Source of the DNA: Candidatus Paracaedibacter symbiosus
Lineage (GTDB): Bacteria; Pseudomonadota; Alphaproteobacteria; Paracaedibacterales; Paracaedibacteraceae
Direction: 5' to 3'
Length of the DNA stretch: 64,000 nucleotides
NCBI RefSeq assembly: GCF_000757605.1
Contig: NZ_JQAK01000001.1
Coordinates: 1,390,627 to 1,454,626 of the forward strand
The position numbers were made by a program, and so were the translations under genes. Each line of letters begins with the position of its first letter. Within the stretch, counting starts at the first letter, position 1. Under the pieces are notes generated by a model, which saw nothing but the letters and a program-made list of their open reading frames with translations, did no database searches and was not told where the DNA came from. Shown one piece after another: positions 1-8,025 of the stretch.

Positions 1-1041
1 AGGCGTTTTGCAAAGGGAGGGCAGCGTGTTAATCAAAATCATCCCGGATTTGCTGGTACAACGTTCATAACCTGTATGGTCGGCCCGAATGGGAGGGCGA
101 CCGCGGACATCGGCAAGGGATAAAACCATATCGATGAGATTAGAGTTGCCCGAATGATAGGGGCCAAAACAGGCTAAATGTCCATCGCTATGGCGAAACA
201 GGCGAACAAGGGGGGCCATTTTGCTAATGATTTGTTGCAAGCTTTCAGGGATGGGTTGTTGAATTTGACGCAAGAGCGACCGCAAATCTATCAACAATCG
301 TAATACCATTAATTGTAAGTAAGGAGAGCGGCTATAATGCCCGCCGTCAGGTAATATTTGCTGCTGGATGAGATTTTCCAACTTTTGAATTAATTTTGGC
401 AGGCGCTGCGTCTCATGATTTAAAGAGGCCAACGCCATCATTAGTCCATGTAAGGCAAAGAGCTTATGGGTGGCGGTAGGTGCATATTCCCAGGTGCGGG
501 CCAGATGACGCGTTTGTCGCATTAGGCTTTTGAAAAATTGACTACGGAATCCCTCGTCAGCGCTGGCGGCAAAAAAGTCGTATAATCCTAACCAGTTACT
601 TAATCGTAAGCCAATCAATTCAGGGCGCCAGGCAAGGGTTCGCCAATGTTGGTTGCGTTCAATCCAATGCAAAATCAGTTGTCGCGCCATTCTTCTAGAC
701 GAATTGTCACCAATCGCCCGCAAATCACGTAAATAATCAAAACTATGGAGATCAGAAAGTGCCTCACCTGATAACCCATGGGGATACCATAATTGTTGAA
801 TTGTGGTGACTTCTTGGCCGAGAATGAAAGTCCCTTCTAAAATTTTACGTCCCAGATGTGTTTGTCCTGGCCAAGGGTCTGTTGGAATTGTTGTGAGACG
901 TTGAGGGGCTTTACCCATTAAAGCCAAATGATAGAGCGGTGTTTTTTGGGTAACAAAGCGCAAGCGTCTGTTTAAATTCTGAAATAAGGAGCTAGGTTCT
1001 GGATAGATTTTCCAGCGCTTTAAGTGCAAAAAAGAACTCAT
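1..1041 (-). CDS. Heparinase II/III-like protein, partial (3' end outside window)
   Basis: An open frame of 347 codons runs from an ATG at 1041 to base 1 without a stop, so the C-terminal part lies off the left edge. The visible part matches the helical N-terminal domain of alphaproteobacterial heparinase II/III-like proteins, with segments such as LILHWIERN, RPELIGLRLSNWL, HKLFALHGLMMAL and LPDGGHYSRSPYLQ. Family members are thought to be polysaccharide lyases; the substrate here is unknown. The start overlaps the rpe stop by ATGA, so the two genes are translationally coupled. In other alphaproteobacteria this gene also lies beside rpe, rsmB and purH. The family assignment is from memory of conserved motifs, not a search. 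Confidence 0.8.
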   Translation of the reverse strand, partial: MSSFLHLKRWKIYPEPSSLFQNLNRRLRFVTQKTPLYHLALMGKAPQRLTTIPTDPWPGQTHLGRKILEGTFILGQEVTTIQQLWYPHGLSGEALSDLHSFDYLRDLRAIGDNSSRRMARQLILHWIERNQHWRTLAWRPELIGLRLSNWLGLYDFFAASADEGFRSQFFKSLMRQTRHLARTWEYAPTATHKLFALHGLMMALASLNHETQRLPKLIQKLENLIQQQILPDGGHYSRSPYLQLMVLRLLIDLRSLLRQIQQPIPESLQQIISKMAPLVRLFRHSDGHLACFGPYHSGNSNLIDMVLSLADVRGRPPIRADHTGYERCTSKSGMILINTLPSLCKTP

Positions 1042-1700
1042 AATTCCCCACGAAGTTGACGGATGGTATTTTTATAATTGTTTTTTCCCTTAGCAAAGAT
1101 AGCTGATCCCGCGACAAGGACGTCAACATTTAATTGATGCAAGTTTGGAACTATTTCAGGTGTCACGCCGCCATCTACTTCAATCAAAATAGGGTGGGGC
1201 GCGGTTTTTATTTTTTCTTGGACGGCTTTAATTTTCGGGAGCATTTCTGAAATAAAACGCTGCCCCCCAAATCCGGGATTCACCGTCATTACTAAAATCA
1301 AATCAATCTCTGGTAATAGATAATCTAAAACATCAAGTGATACCCCAGGATTAAGGGCAAGACCGGCTTTGATGCCATGACGGCGAATTTCTTTCAGCGT
1401 CCGATGAATATGAATATCGGAATCAGGATGGACCGTTATAACAGAGGCGCCTGCCTTGGCAAAGGCTTCTATATAGGGAGCAGCCGGCTGAATCATCAGA
1501 TGAATATCCAGGGGGAGTGTTGTTTTTTGTTTTAAGGTGCGCACTAACTCGGGACCAAAACTTAAGTTTGGCACATAGTGGCCATCCATCACATCAACAT
1601 GGATCCAATCCGCTCCAGCATGGGTAATCGCCGTGACTTCAGCCTCTAGATTCAGAATGTCGGCGGCCAGAATTGAGGGAGCAATGAGTGGATGGGCCAT
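1038..1700 (-). CDS. rpe: Ribulose-phosphate 3-epimerase
   Basis: Interconverts ribulose 5-phosphate and xylulose 5-phosphate in the pentose phosphate pathway. The 220-residue length is normal for this TIM-barrel enzyme. The metal and catalytic residues are in place: His34 and Asp36 in HVDVMDG, His67 in DIHLMI and Asp176 in EVDGGV. The phosphate-gripping NPGFGGQ loop is at 141-147 and the second one near AGSAIF. The stop overlaps the start of the heparinase-like gene. It is transcribed divergently from the SdhAF4 gene. Confidence 0.97.
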   Translation of the reverse strand: MAHPLIAPSILAADILNLEAEVTAITHAGADWIHVDVMDGHYVPNLSFGPELVRTLKQKTTLPLDIHLMIQPAAPYIEAFAKAGASVITVHPDSDIHIHRTLKEIRRHGIKAGLALNPGVSLDVLDYLLPEIDLILVMTVNPGFGGQRFISEMLPKIKAVQEKIKTAPHPILIEVDGGVTPEIVPNLHQLNVDVLVAGSAIFAKGKNNYKNTIRQLRGEL

Positions 1701-1794
1701 GGGTGTACAAACTCTATAAAAAACTTTGCCGTGGTTAATTTCGGCAAGATACGATAAAACTATAGTAGATATACTTTATGGATAGCATAATTCC

Positions 1795-1941
1795 ATGGAT
1801 AAGTTAAGTAATACTCTGCCTGAGGAACCGGTTAAAGAATCGGATGCTGAAGCAACCCAAGAGCCGGCAGCACCTCCTCCTAAAAAAGATCCCACCCGTT
1901 ATGGTGATTGGGAAAAGAATGGCCGCTGTATTGATTTTTAG
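1795..1941 (+). CDS. SdhAF4/DUF1674 family succinate dehydrogenase assembly factor
   Basis: A 48-codon gene. Its C-terminus DPTRYGDWEKNGRCIDF is the hallmark of the DUF1674/SdhAF4 family, whose members protect and chaperone the flavinylated SdhA subunit before complex II assembly. The N-terminal half is an acidic, proline-rich disordered stretch (PAAPPPKK), also typical. The family is usually only 50-100 residues, so this is a complete short member. In alphaproteobacteria DUF1674 genes often sit near rsmB, rpe and heparinase genes, as here. The ATG at 1795 is the only start that fits; no strong Shine-Dalgarno sequence is visible. Confidence 0.85.
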   Translation: MDKLSNTLPEEPVKESDAEATQEPAAPPPKKDPTRYGDWEKNGRCIDF

Positions 1942-1970
1942 ACTTCAAATGTTTTCACAGACTTTTCATA

Positions 1971-2825
1971 ATGATACGAGAAAATGGCTTAGCATTTTCT
2001 CTTCTTATGGATCAAACCACGCGTCTCGGTCAAACGTGGGGTGAGTTTACAGGCACAATTCAGGACGGCCCCCCCTCCAGTTATGCAGAACAGCGTATTC
2101 GTAATCTTGAAGTTCAAGTTGGCCATGAATTAACCTCGCAAGCAAAAGAGTTTTTAAAGGAATCCTATGCAGAACAACATGCTGATTTAGCCTTTAGTTT
2201 AAATCTTCTCCAGGGGATGGGCGCCATTAGCGATGTTGTTGGGGAGACGGTTGAAAAGGCATTACGCACAACAGGTCTGACCGATAAATATACTGCTCGC
2301 AGTATACACAATGCGATTGATGATGCTCTCCTCTTGACAGGCGCCACCCAGATTGCCAAAGTAGCTGCCAAAAGCACCACCAAGCAGTTGGGGAAAAAAC
2401 TCAAAGCTCTTAAGGTTGGCGAGAGCCAAATAGCTGACACACCTACAGCCATAGAGAGTTCAGGCAATCAGATCATTCCAGGTCGGGTCAAAACCAGGAT
2501 AAATATTCGCAAAGGCGATGGAACCAATAAAAATTCAGAGATAGAAACCGCCTGGAGAAAACATGGTGGTGCTGGAAAAGACAATAAATCCCAATTTACA
2601 ATCTCACGCGAAGAGTTAATATCAATCTTAGAGGATAAAACAACGATTCAAGCTCCCGTAAGAATTGCTCCAGATAGCGGAATATTCGCAAGAGAGGTAG
2701 AGACAGGGAAAATTATAGGTAATTTACCAAAGAAAAATGGAGAAAAACCCACCCCAACGCTTACAATTCTCACAGATAAATATGGTAATTTGGTGAATGC
2801 GTATCCTGGTGAATTTAAATTTTAA
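1971..2825 (+). CDS. Putative polymorphic-toxin C-terminal protein
   Basis: A 284-residue protein with no catalytic family I can name. Residues 60-140 form a helical, Ala-rich region (LNLLQGMGAISDVVGE). The last 95 residues look like a compact toxin domain: AWRKHGGAGKDN near 191, then a GIFAREVETGKIIGN strand pair and a terminal TDKYGNLVNAYPG. This layout (KHG, then G-x-F, then T-D-x-x-G-N-x-x-x-A-Y-P) recalls small secreted RNase toxins of the BECR/contact-dependent-inhibition type. The start is weak: there is no Shine-Dalgarno sequence before 1971, and Met13 at 2007 is an alternative. The protein may be the 3' remnant of a longer effector. A small gene starts 12 bases downstream, as an immunity gene would. 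Function is inferred from layout only. Confidence 0.55.
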   Translation: MIRENGLAFSLLMDQTTRLGQTWGEFTGTIQDGPPSSYAEQRIRNLEVQVGHELTSQAKEFLKESYAEQHADLAFSLNLLQGMGAISDVVGETVEKALRTTGLTDKYTARSIHNAIDDALLLTGATQIAKVAAKSTTKQLGKKLKALKVGESQIADTPTAIESSGNQIIPGRVKTRINIRKGDGTNKNSEIETAWRKHGGAGKDNKSQFTISREELISILEDKTTIQAPVRIAPDSGIFAREVETGKIIGNLPKKNGEKPTPTLTILTDKYGNLVNAYPGEFKF

Positions 2826-2837
2826 TAAGAGAAAACA

Positions 2838-3140
2838 ATGCGTATTTCCATTATACTAGAAAACCAAGATGGTAAATTGATAGAAAAAATTACAAAAGGT
2901 AATAATGCAGATTACCTAGTAAAAGGAGAAAATAATCCAGATTTTCCTTATTTAGCTGAAGTGGAAATTGATGATTATTCTGTTTTCGCTGCAGAAGATA
3001 TGGATGCGATCATTGAGGAATTATTGTGTGTTCGCCAGGAAGTAACGGACCCTGCCGATCAAGTCCATATTGATGACATTATTCGTCTTGCCAAAAAATG
3101 TAAAGAAACACCTGAGACGGTACTCACATTTGCTGGATAG
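2838..3140 (+). CDS. Putative immunity protein for the upstream toxin-like gene
   Basis: A 100-residue acidic protein starting 12 bases after the toxin-like gene. It begins MRISIILENQDGKLI, rich in beta structure, and continues with acidic helices (EDMDAIIEELLCVRQ, DDIIRLAKKCKE). Small size, net negative charge, lack of a signal peptide and tight spacing behind a toxin-like C-terminal domain are the usual marks of a cognate immunity gene. I do not recognise the family from sequence. AAGAGAAAAC upstream is a weak ribosome site. What else it could be: an unrelated small cytoplasmic protein. Confidence 0.6.
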   Translation: MRISIILENQDGKLIEKITKGNNADYLVKGENNPDFPYLAEVEIDDYSVFAAEDMDAIIEELLCVRQEVTDPADQVHIDDIIRLAKKCKETPETVLTFAG

Positions 3141-3279
3141 AAAGAATAAATATAGCTTGATAATATGGAGATCAACAAAAACAATGATTGTTAAGTATGT
3201 AAGGGAACGAGGTTATAAAGGGCAAGGTAAAGATTTTGAAAGATAAGTATATACTAACAAGAAGGGACCTCTGATCATT

Positions 3280-3864
3280 TTGATCCCTACTACCGCGCTT
3301 CTCAACATTCAAGGGCTGACATTCCACCGCGATTGGCAGGTGATTTTGCATGATGTCAATCTGGAGGTAGGGACAGCAAAATGGCTGGTTTTACGGGGAG
3401 GAAATGGTTGTGGTAAAACAACGCTCTTAAAGCTTTGTGTAGGATTATTAACCCCCACAACCGGCACTCTCACATTGTCGGGGACCTATAGCTATCTTGG
3501 TCATCTCAACGGGATCAAACCAACACAAACATTGGCAGGGATGATCCAAAGCTTGCCCCCGAATGGTCAAACTTCAGCCAAAAACCTCGCAGAGTCGTTG
3601 GGGATGACAGCCTATTTTGATGTACCATTTCACCAGCTATCGGCAGGCCTTAAACGCCGTATTGCATTGGTGCAGTTTTTAACACCAAAAGTTAATATAT
3701 ACATTGTAGATGAACCTTTGGATAACCTTGACCCTGCTTCATGCCATTTAGTCTGGCAGCTGCTGGCAGAAAAAGTTAACCATGGAGCAGCTATTTTGAT
3801 GGCGCACCATGGCTCTCTGCCTTTTCAACATCCTGCCATTCAGGAGGTTTTTCTGGATGTATAG
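3280..3864 (+). CDS. ccmA: Heme exporter ATP-binding protein CcmA
   Basis: ATPase of the CcmABCD complex, which releases holo-CcmE during system I cytochrome c maturation. At 194 residues it is a normal, short ABC ATPase. The Walker A motif GGNGCGKTT is at 40-48, the signature is LSAGLKRR near 124-131, and Walker B is IYIVDEPLDNLD. The start is a TTG at 3280, the only start upstream of the conserved ALLNIQGLTF strand. The ccmB start lies inside its last codons, so the two genes overlap by 8 bases. It heads the ccmABCDE run. Confidence 0.95.
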   Translation: MIPTTALLNIQGLTFHRDWQVILHDVNLEVGTAKWLVLRGGNGCGKTTLLKLCVGLLTPTTGTLTLSGTYSYLGHLNGIKPTQTLAGMIQSLPPNGQTSAKNLAESLGMTAYFDVPFHQLSAGLKRRIALVQFLTPKVNIYIVDEPLDNLDPASCHLVWQLLAEKVNHGAAILMAHHGSLPFQHPAIQEVFLDV

Positions 3865-4531
3865 CTGGTCATTCTTATTCAGAAATCTCACCTCATGCCA
3901 AACAATTGTAGGTCAGCAACTCCGCAGTGTTTTTGTCTTTCTAATTTTGTATTTACTCATTTTGCTGCCCATGGTTAAAGCCACTCCGATGGCAACAACG
4001 CTTGTCCTCACTCAACTCCTCATTCTCCAGGGAATTTGTCTGATCACTGTTGTTATGCAGGTAGCACCAAGCTGTAGCAGCGATGTGCATGATGGTTTTT
4101 TAGAGAAGTGGTTAGCTAATCAAGGGCTTGGTTTTTCCTATTACCTTGTGCGCCAATTTCTCATTTTAATTGAAATTATTTTACCAGCTGTTGTTTTAAT
4201 TTATCTTATGATGCCAGTGCTGCCTTTTTCTGGAACAGCTGTTTTTTTGGGAATTAGCCTCACCAATGCCATGATTGCGGCGCTTTGGAGTGGCAGTATG
4301 GCACTGCTATTGGCAGGAAGCCACGATATTAGCCAAACTCTGGTAGGGATGATTATGGCAATTCTTCTTCTCATTCCCCAGATATTAATTGGGGAGGTCA
4401 TTCTAGGAGGTGTGACAACAAACACAATTGCATCGTCGCATTTGTGGCTGTATGCTGGAGTATCAATCGTGAGCGTTGCCCTTAATTTAGGTTTGGTGCC
4501 AACGATTGTTCGTTTATCGTTAAGTTCCTAA
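3857..4531 (+). CDS. ccmB: Heme exporter membrane protein CcmB
   Basis: Membrane subunit paired with CcmA. I place the start at the ATG at 3857 (MYSWSFLFRN): GGAGG lies nine bases upstream, and the start overlaps the ccmA stop. The longer frame from 3809 reads out of ccmA and is unlikely. This gives 224 residues, the usual size, with six hydrophobic segments including LFLILYLLILLP-like and GMIMAILLLIPQILIG stretches. It ends eight bases before ccmC. The call rests on hydropathy, size and gene order as much as on motifs. Confidence 0.93.
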   Translation: MYSWSFLFRNLTSCQTIVGQQLRSVFVFLILYLLILLPMVKATPMATTLVLTQLLILQGICLITVVMQVAPSCSSDVHDGFLEKWLANQGLGFSYYLVRQFLILIEIILPAVVLIYLMMPVLPFSGTAVFLGISLTNAMIAALWSGSMALLLAGSHDISQTLVGMIMAILLLIPQILIGEVILGGVTTNTIASSHLWLYAGVSIVSVALNLGLVPTIVRLSLSS

Positions 4532-4539
4532 AGGGTGCT

Positions 4540-5265
4540 ATGGTATTAAATTTTAATCATCGTCCCAAACAATTGCTTGCCTTTATCAACCATTATGTTA
4601 AGTGGTTTGCTGGTTGCAGTTTATTGTTTCTCAGCCTAGGGTTGTTTTTAAGCTTTTGGGGCTCGCCGGCGGATTATCAACAAGGAGAAACTGTTCGCAT
4701 TATGTATTTGCACGTTCCCTGTTCTTGGGGGGCGATGGCCACTTATTTTTTGATGGCGATTATCTCTGGTTATGGTTTTATTAAGCAAGTTCCCTTGGCC
4801 TCCCTTGTTACCAAAGCAATGGCGCCGATAGGTTTGTGCCTCTGTTTGATAAGCCTTATCACTGGCTCCATTTGGGGCAAGCCAACGTGGGGGGCGTGGT
4901 GGGTTTGGGATGCTCGGTTGACGTCAATGTTGATTTTAGGTTTACTCTATCTTGCCTATTTATTGTTAACTCACACAGGTGTTTCGCAGAACGATCGGAT
5001 TGCGGGTTTTATCGTCATCATTGGGTCGATTAATTTACCCATTATTAAATGGTCGGTTGACTGGTGGCATACGTTGCATCAACCGGCAAGCGTGATGCGT
5101 TTTGCCAAATCAGCGATCCACTGGCAAATGTTGGTACCGCTTTTTGTGATGACAGTGGCATTGGCATGTCTGTCAATCACCTTATTTTTGATTCGGTTGC
5201 GTAGCGAATTGAATTATCGCCGACTTTTAGCACAGCAATTAAAGAGGCCTTATGCAGCAATTTGA
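4540..5265 (+). CDS. ccmC: Heme exporter protein CcmC
   Basis: Heme-handling membrane protein that delivers heme to CcmE on the periplasmic side. The tryptophan-rich WGAWWVWD motif is at 117-124. The axial histidines expected for heme are His58 (YLHVPCSW) and His180 (WWHTLHQ). Six transmembrane segments and 241 residues match the family. The start ATG follows AAGGGTGCT, eight bases after ccmB. The last 14 bases overlap the small ccmD gene. Confidence 0.97.
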   Translation: MVLNFNHRPKQLLAFINHYVKWFAGCSLLFLSLGLFLSFWGSPADYQQGETVRIMYLHVPCSWGAMATYFLMAIISGYGFIKQVPLASLVTKAMAPIGLCLCLISLITGSIWGKPTWGAWWVWDARLTSMLILGLLYLAYLLLTHTGVSQNDRIAGFIVIIGSINLPIIKWSVDWWHTLHQPASVMRFAKSAIHWQMLVPLFVMTVALACLSITLFLIRLRSELNYRRLLAQQLKRPYAAI

Positions 5266-5380
5266 TTATGTTCTTTTAGCCTATTTAGCAGGGTTTTTCA
5301 TCTTTGGGACTGGGGCAACATTTATCATTCACCGGGATCGACAATTACGCCAACTTCTCAGTAAATTGTCGCATTCATGA
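5252..5380 (+). CDS. ccmD: Heme exporter protein CcmD
   Basis: A 42-codon gene overlapping the end of ccmC by 14 bases and the start of ccmE by ATGA. It has one transmembrane helix (YVLLAYLAGFFIFGT and on) followed by a basic cytoplasmic tail HRDRQLRQLLSKL. That is exactly the CcmD pattern. CcmD is needed to release CcmE from CcmABC. The position between ccmC and ccmE makes the call firm although the protein is tiny. AAGAGG lies just upstream of the ATG at 5252. Confidence 0.9.
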   Translation: MQQFDYVLLAYLAGFFIFGTGATFIIHRDRQLRQLLSKLSHS

Positions 5381-5799
5381 CTCAAAAACAACGACATCGC
5401 GTGTGGTATTTAGTAATCTGTCTTCTTGGCATAGTAGGCGTTGGCATTATCGTTGCTGTTGCATTCCAGGAAAGCATGATGTATTTCGTAACGCCCTCAG
5501 AATTATTGTCAAATCCCGATCATACTCGTCAAATTCGTCTGGGTGGTTTGGTTGAGAAAAACTCTGTTACTAAAGAGCCTAGAACCCTTACCACCACCTT
5601 TGTTGTAACGGACAACGTGCAAGCTGTCCCTGTTTCCTATGTGGGCATTGTTCCCGATTTGTTTCGTGAAGAACAAGGAGTGATTGTGGAGGGAAAGTTG
5701 CAGCCAAATGGCAACTTTAAAGCCGACCGGCTTCTGGCAAAGCATGATGAAAACTATATGCCTCCGGAAATTGCCGGCAAAATTGAAAAAGTAAAATAA
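5377..5799 (+). CDS. ccmE: Cytochrome c maturation heme chaperone CcmE
   Basis: Periplasmic heme chaperone, anchored by one N-terminal helix (residues 10-29). It binds heme covalently through the histidine of the H-x-x-x-Y motif, here His123 and Tyr127 in AKHDENYMPP. The OB-fold core has the usual RLGGLVEKNSV and VEGKL segments. At 140 residues the length is normal. Translation is coupled to ccmD by ATGA. No ccmF, ccmG or ccmH follows; the next gene is convergent, so the rest of the system must lie elsewhere. Confidence 0.97.
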   Translation: MTQKQRHRVWYLVICLLGIVGVGIIVAVAFQESMMYFVTPSELLSNPDHTRQIRLGGLVEKNSVTKEPRTLTTTFVVTDNVQAVPVSYVGIVPDLFREEQGVIVEGKLQPNGNFKADRLLAKHDENYMPPEIAGKIEKVK

Positions 5800-5854
5800 C
5801 TCCCTTGACTCTCAAGACTGTTACTCCCCTTCCGACCAAAGTGTCCTCAAATTA

Positions 5855-6211
5855 TTATACCTTAGGTAACATCGGTATAGGCGATTTCTTGCCACATTGT
5901 TTAATCTTTTCTTCTTCACCCCAGGTGATTTGATCAAATGCCTGACAGGATGGGCAAAATGCATGCCATTTTGGCACCACAACATGACAATCCTGGCATA
6001 TCCAAACAGGGTCTCGTGAAGCGAGCGCTGCTTGATTATAAAGACTTTCCAGTATATCCATTTTACCAGGATGCTCGCGTTTTTCTAATTCAGCCAGAAG
6101 TTCAAAATAGGCATGAGTTGGCTGAATCTGTTTCAAAGCGCTTAAATGCAGTCGAGCTCGTCCCCAGAGACTCGCATCCAGAGCCAACTTTGCCAGCAAC
6201 CAATAAGTCAC
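5855..6211 (-). CDS. hemY: HemY C-terminal part, separated by a frameshift
   Basis: This 118-codon frame starts at a GTG inside the hemY 3' region. It carries the natural continuation of HemY: PVTYWLLAKLALDASLWGRARLHL (a TPR-type helix pair), then a zinc-ribbon-like tail with ICQDCH and FCPSCQ, as in alphaproteobacterial HemY and LapB relatives. It joins the upstream piece perfectly if the A7 run (T7 at 6218-6224 on the plus strand) is read as eight. The GTG at 6211 has no ribosome site, so it is probably not an independent gene. The split is either a real mutation, slippage-rescued expression, or a sequence error. Confidence 0.75.
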   Translation of the reverse strand: MTYWLLAKLALDASLWGRARLHLSALKQIQPTHAYFELLAELEKREHPGKMDILESLYNQAALASRDPVWICQDCHVVVPKWHAFCPSCQAFDQITWGEEEKIKQCGKKSPIPMLPKV

Positions 6212-7212
6212 TGGATGTTTTTTTGTTCTTGGGTAAGCTCTTCACCCCGTTGATATATCTCTAAGGCAGGCGTTTGCTTAAGTATTTGTTTGAGGGCAGT
6301 CAAAAAATCAGGGTGCGGGTTGGCCTTATAACCTTTCTTTAAGTATTTCCAAGCTTTTGAATGGCGGTTGGACTCATCATAATAATTGACCAATGCGAGG
6401 GTCGCCATATTTAAGTCTGGCGCAAGTTTCAATGTTTCGTGAACCGATTCGTAAAAACCTTCAAAATCACTTTCCTTTAAGCTATGCTCTGCCTTTACCC
6501 AATGTAAAACTGCTTTCTTACGCTGCGTGTCTGCCTTGTTTAAGTGCCCGCCGATTTGCAATTGTTCTAAAATAGTGGTTGCCCCTGAAAAAGCGAGATG
6601 CTTAACATTCCAGTTAAATAATTGACCTAAAACCCACGGAGAATCTGGTTGTTCTTTAAGGGCGAGTTGCAAATATTGATGCGCTTCTTCTTGTTTGCTT
6701 TGTCTCATTTTTAACAAGACTAAGCCTCTATACCCCAAAAACCGTGTTTCTCGTCGTCGTAAAAGGTCTGAAAAGCGGCGCTCTGTTTCTGCATCATCCG
6801 TTTGGTTATAGGCCGCTTGAGCGGTAAAAATAGCATTAAAGACGTCGCTGCTATTTAACTGCCGTGCTTTGTCTAAGAGTTTTAAAGCTTGTTGGGGATC
6901 ACCCGCTGCCATGATGTTAAAGGCCTCTAAGACTAAACGTGTGCTTTTTGCCGTGCGTCTTGTTTCCCATTCCGTTTTAAGAGTAGTCGGTAAGCGGCGC
7001 AACCATTTCCAAAAATTTAAAAATTGGTGGAAAAATAAGAAGGAGATAATGACTCCTCCCACTAAAAGACCAGTATTTAACTCCACAGAATAGCCATAAT
7101 AATTGACCACAGATTTTCCTGGCAGACGCGCAACAATAAATAGTGCTGCGGCCAAAAGGACTATTTTCATGGCCATAACAAAGCCAAATTTCATAATTGA
7201 TCTTGATGACAT
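6208..7212 (-). CDS. hemY: HemY-like TPR membrane protein, N-terminal part (frame-interrupted)
   Basis: HemY family protein encoded after hemC/hemD in alphaproteobacteria. There are two transmembrane helices at about residues 12-25 and 46-62 (the HemY_N domain), then TPR-like helical repeats to residue 320. The frame ends QRGEELTQEQKNIQ and stop at 6208. The expected continuation, KKHPVTYWLLAKL, is in another frame starting at the A7 run at 6218-6224. The start at 7212 has AAGGA eight bases upstream and lies three bases after the Mic60-like gene. HemY is linked to heme synthesis genetically; its biochemical role is not well defined. Confidence 0.8.
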   Translation of the reverse strand: MSSRSIMKFGFVMAMKIVLLAAALFIVARLPGKSVVNYYGYSVELNTGLLVGGVIISFLFFHQFLNFWKWLRRLPTTLKTEWETRRTAKSTRLVLEAFNIMAAGDPQQALKLLDKARQLNSSDVFNAIFTAQAAYNQTDDAETERRFSDLLRRRETRFLGYRGLVLLKMRQSKQEEAHQYLQLALKEQPDSPWVLGQLFNWNVKHLAFSGATTILEQLQIGGHLNKADTQRKKAVLHWVKAEHSLKESDFEGFYESVHETLKLAPDLNMATLALVNYYDESNRHSKAWKYLKKGYKANPHPDFLTALKQILKQTPALEIYQRGEELTQEQKNIQ

Positions 7213-7215
7213 GAC

Positions 7216-8025
7216 TTATTCCTTACTAGCTTGGGCCGGTTGCACTAACAATCGTTTTATTTCTTTCAATCCCTGAAGAATCTTAAGACGCGTCTCTGCT
7301 TGTCTTAGAATTTCCTTTACAGTGTCTGGGGTCGTCTCAAGGGCTAAAATCGTTTTAATGTCATTTATATTATCTGTTTCTACACTGAATAATGCTTGGC
7401 TCTCGAAAGTGGTTAGGGGTTCAGATTCAGGAGGAGATGCAGTTTTGCTGATGATGATTTGGCCGAGATAATGCTCTACCTTTTCCAACCAAGGATGGGA
7501 TATCTTCTGGGTTTCGGCTGGGGGGGCAGCTACGTTTAGCTTTTTAAGATCATCCAAGAGTTCTTGTTTGGAGGGAGGCATGTTTTTCAGTTCCCTTAAA
7601 GTTTCAGGTAGGGGCACGTGCCTATCGCTGAGAAATCTTTCCATTTCTTGCCACAAGAGAGGATCCACTTTGCCAGATCGCAGTTGTTCTTCTACCTCAC
7701 CGACAACAATGTAGGCTTTAAGGTGGTTGTCGGTTGCCACTATTTCTGTTTTTTCTTGCATTGAGGTTGCTTTTAATGCTTCAACGTCTTGTTTGAGGGT
7801 GGCAATCTCTGTCACAAGCTCAGTCAATTTACCCTCATGTTGTCCCAGATCTTTTGCCTTTTCTGTACGCATGCTTGCCATAAGCCGTTGTTCAATTTTT
7901 TGAATATCAATGGGTTCTTGCGAAGGAGTAAAATAGGGCATACTCAAGGAAAAACATACCAATGATAAAACCGTGCTCACAACTGCTGTACCTACCAGCA
8001 AGGGGATTATTTTTTTTAATGACAT
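7216..8025 (-). CDS. Mic60/mitofilin-like inner membrane protein
   Basis: Sits between hemD and hemY, the position of the alphaproteobacterial Mic60 homologue that shapes intracytoplasmic membranes. I start it at the ATG at 8025 (MSLKKIIPLLVG), which has AGGAGG nine bases upstream. One transmembrane helix (residues 6-27) is followed by a coiled-coil region (60-105) and a helical C-terminal region (ESQALFSVETDNINDIKTIL) in the place of the mitofilin signature. The frame stays open upstream to 8157 and encodes the displaced end of HemD, so a HemD-Mic60 fusion could be made if the hemD frame were restored. The sequence is divergent; the call leans on synteny and architecture. Confidence 0.65.
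   Translation of the reverse strand: MSLKKIIPLLVGTAVVSTVLSLVCFSLSMPYFTPSQEPIDIQKIEQRLMASMRTEKAKDLGQHEGKLTELVTEIATLKQDVEALKATSMQEKTEIVATDNHLKAYIVVGEVEEQLRSGKVDPLLWQEMERFLSDRHVPLPETLRELKNMPPSKQELLDDLKKLNVAAPPAETQKISHPWLEKVEHYLGQIIISKTASPPESEPLTTFESQALFSVETDNINDIKTILALETTPDTVKEILRQAETRLKILQGLKEIKRLLVQPAQASKE

Noticed and set aside
1844-2044. 66-codon open frame on the plus strand
   Set aside because: It overlaps the well-supported SdhAF4 gene in another frame and has no recognisable protein features.
3809-3856. Longer ccmB start
   Set aside because: It reads out of frame through the end of ccmA and lacks a ribosome site; the ATG at 3857 has GGAGG at ideal spacing.
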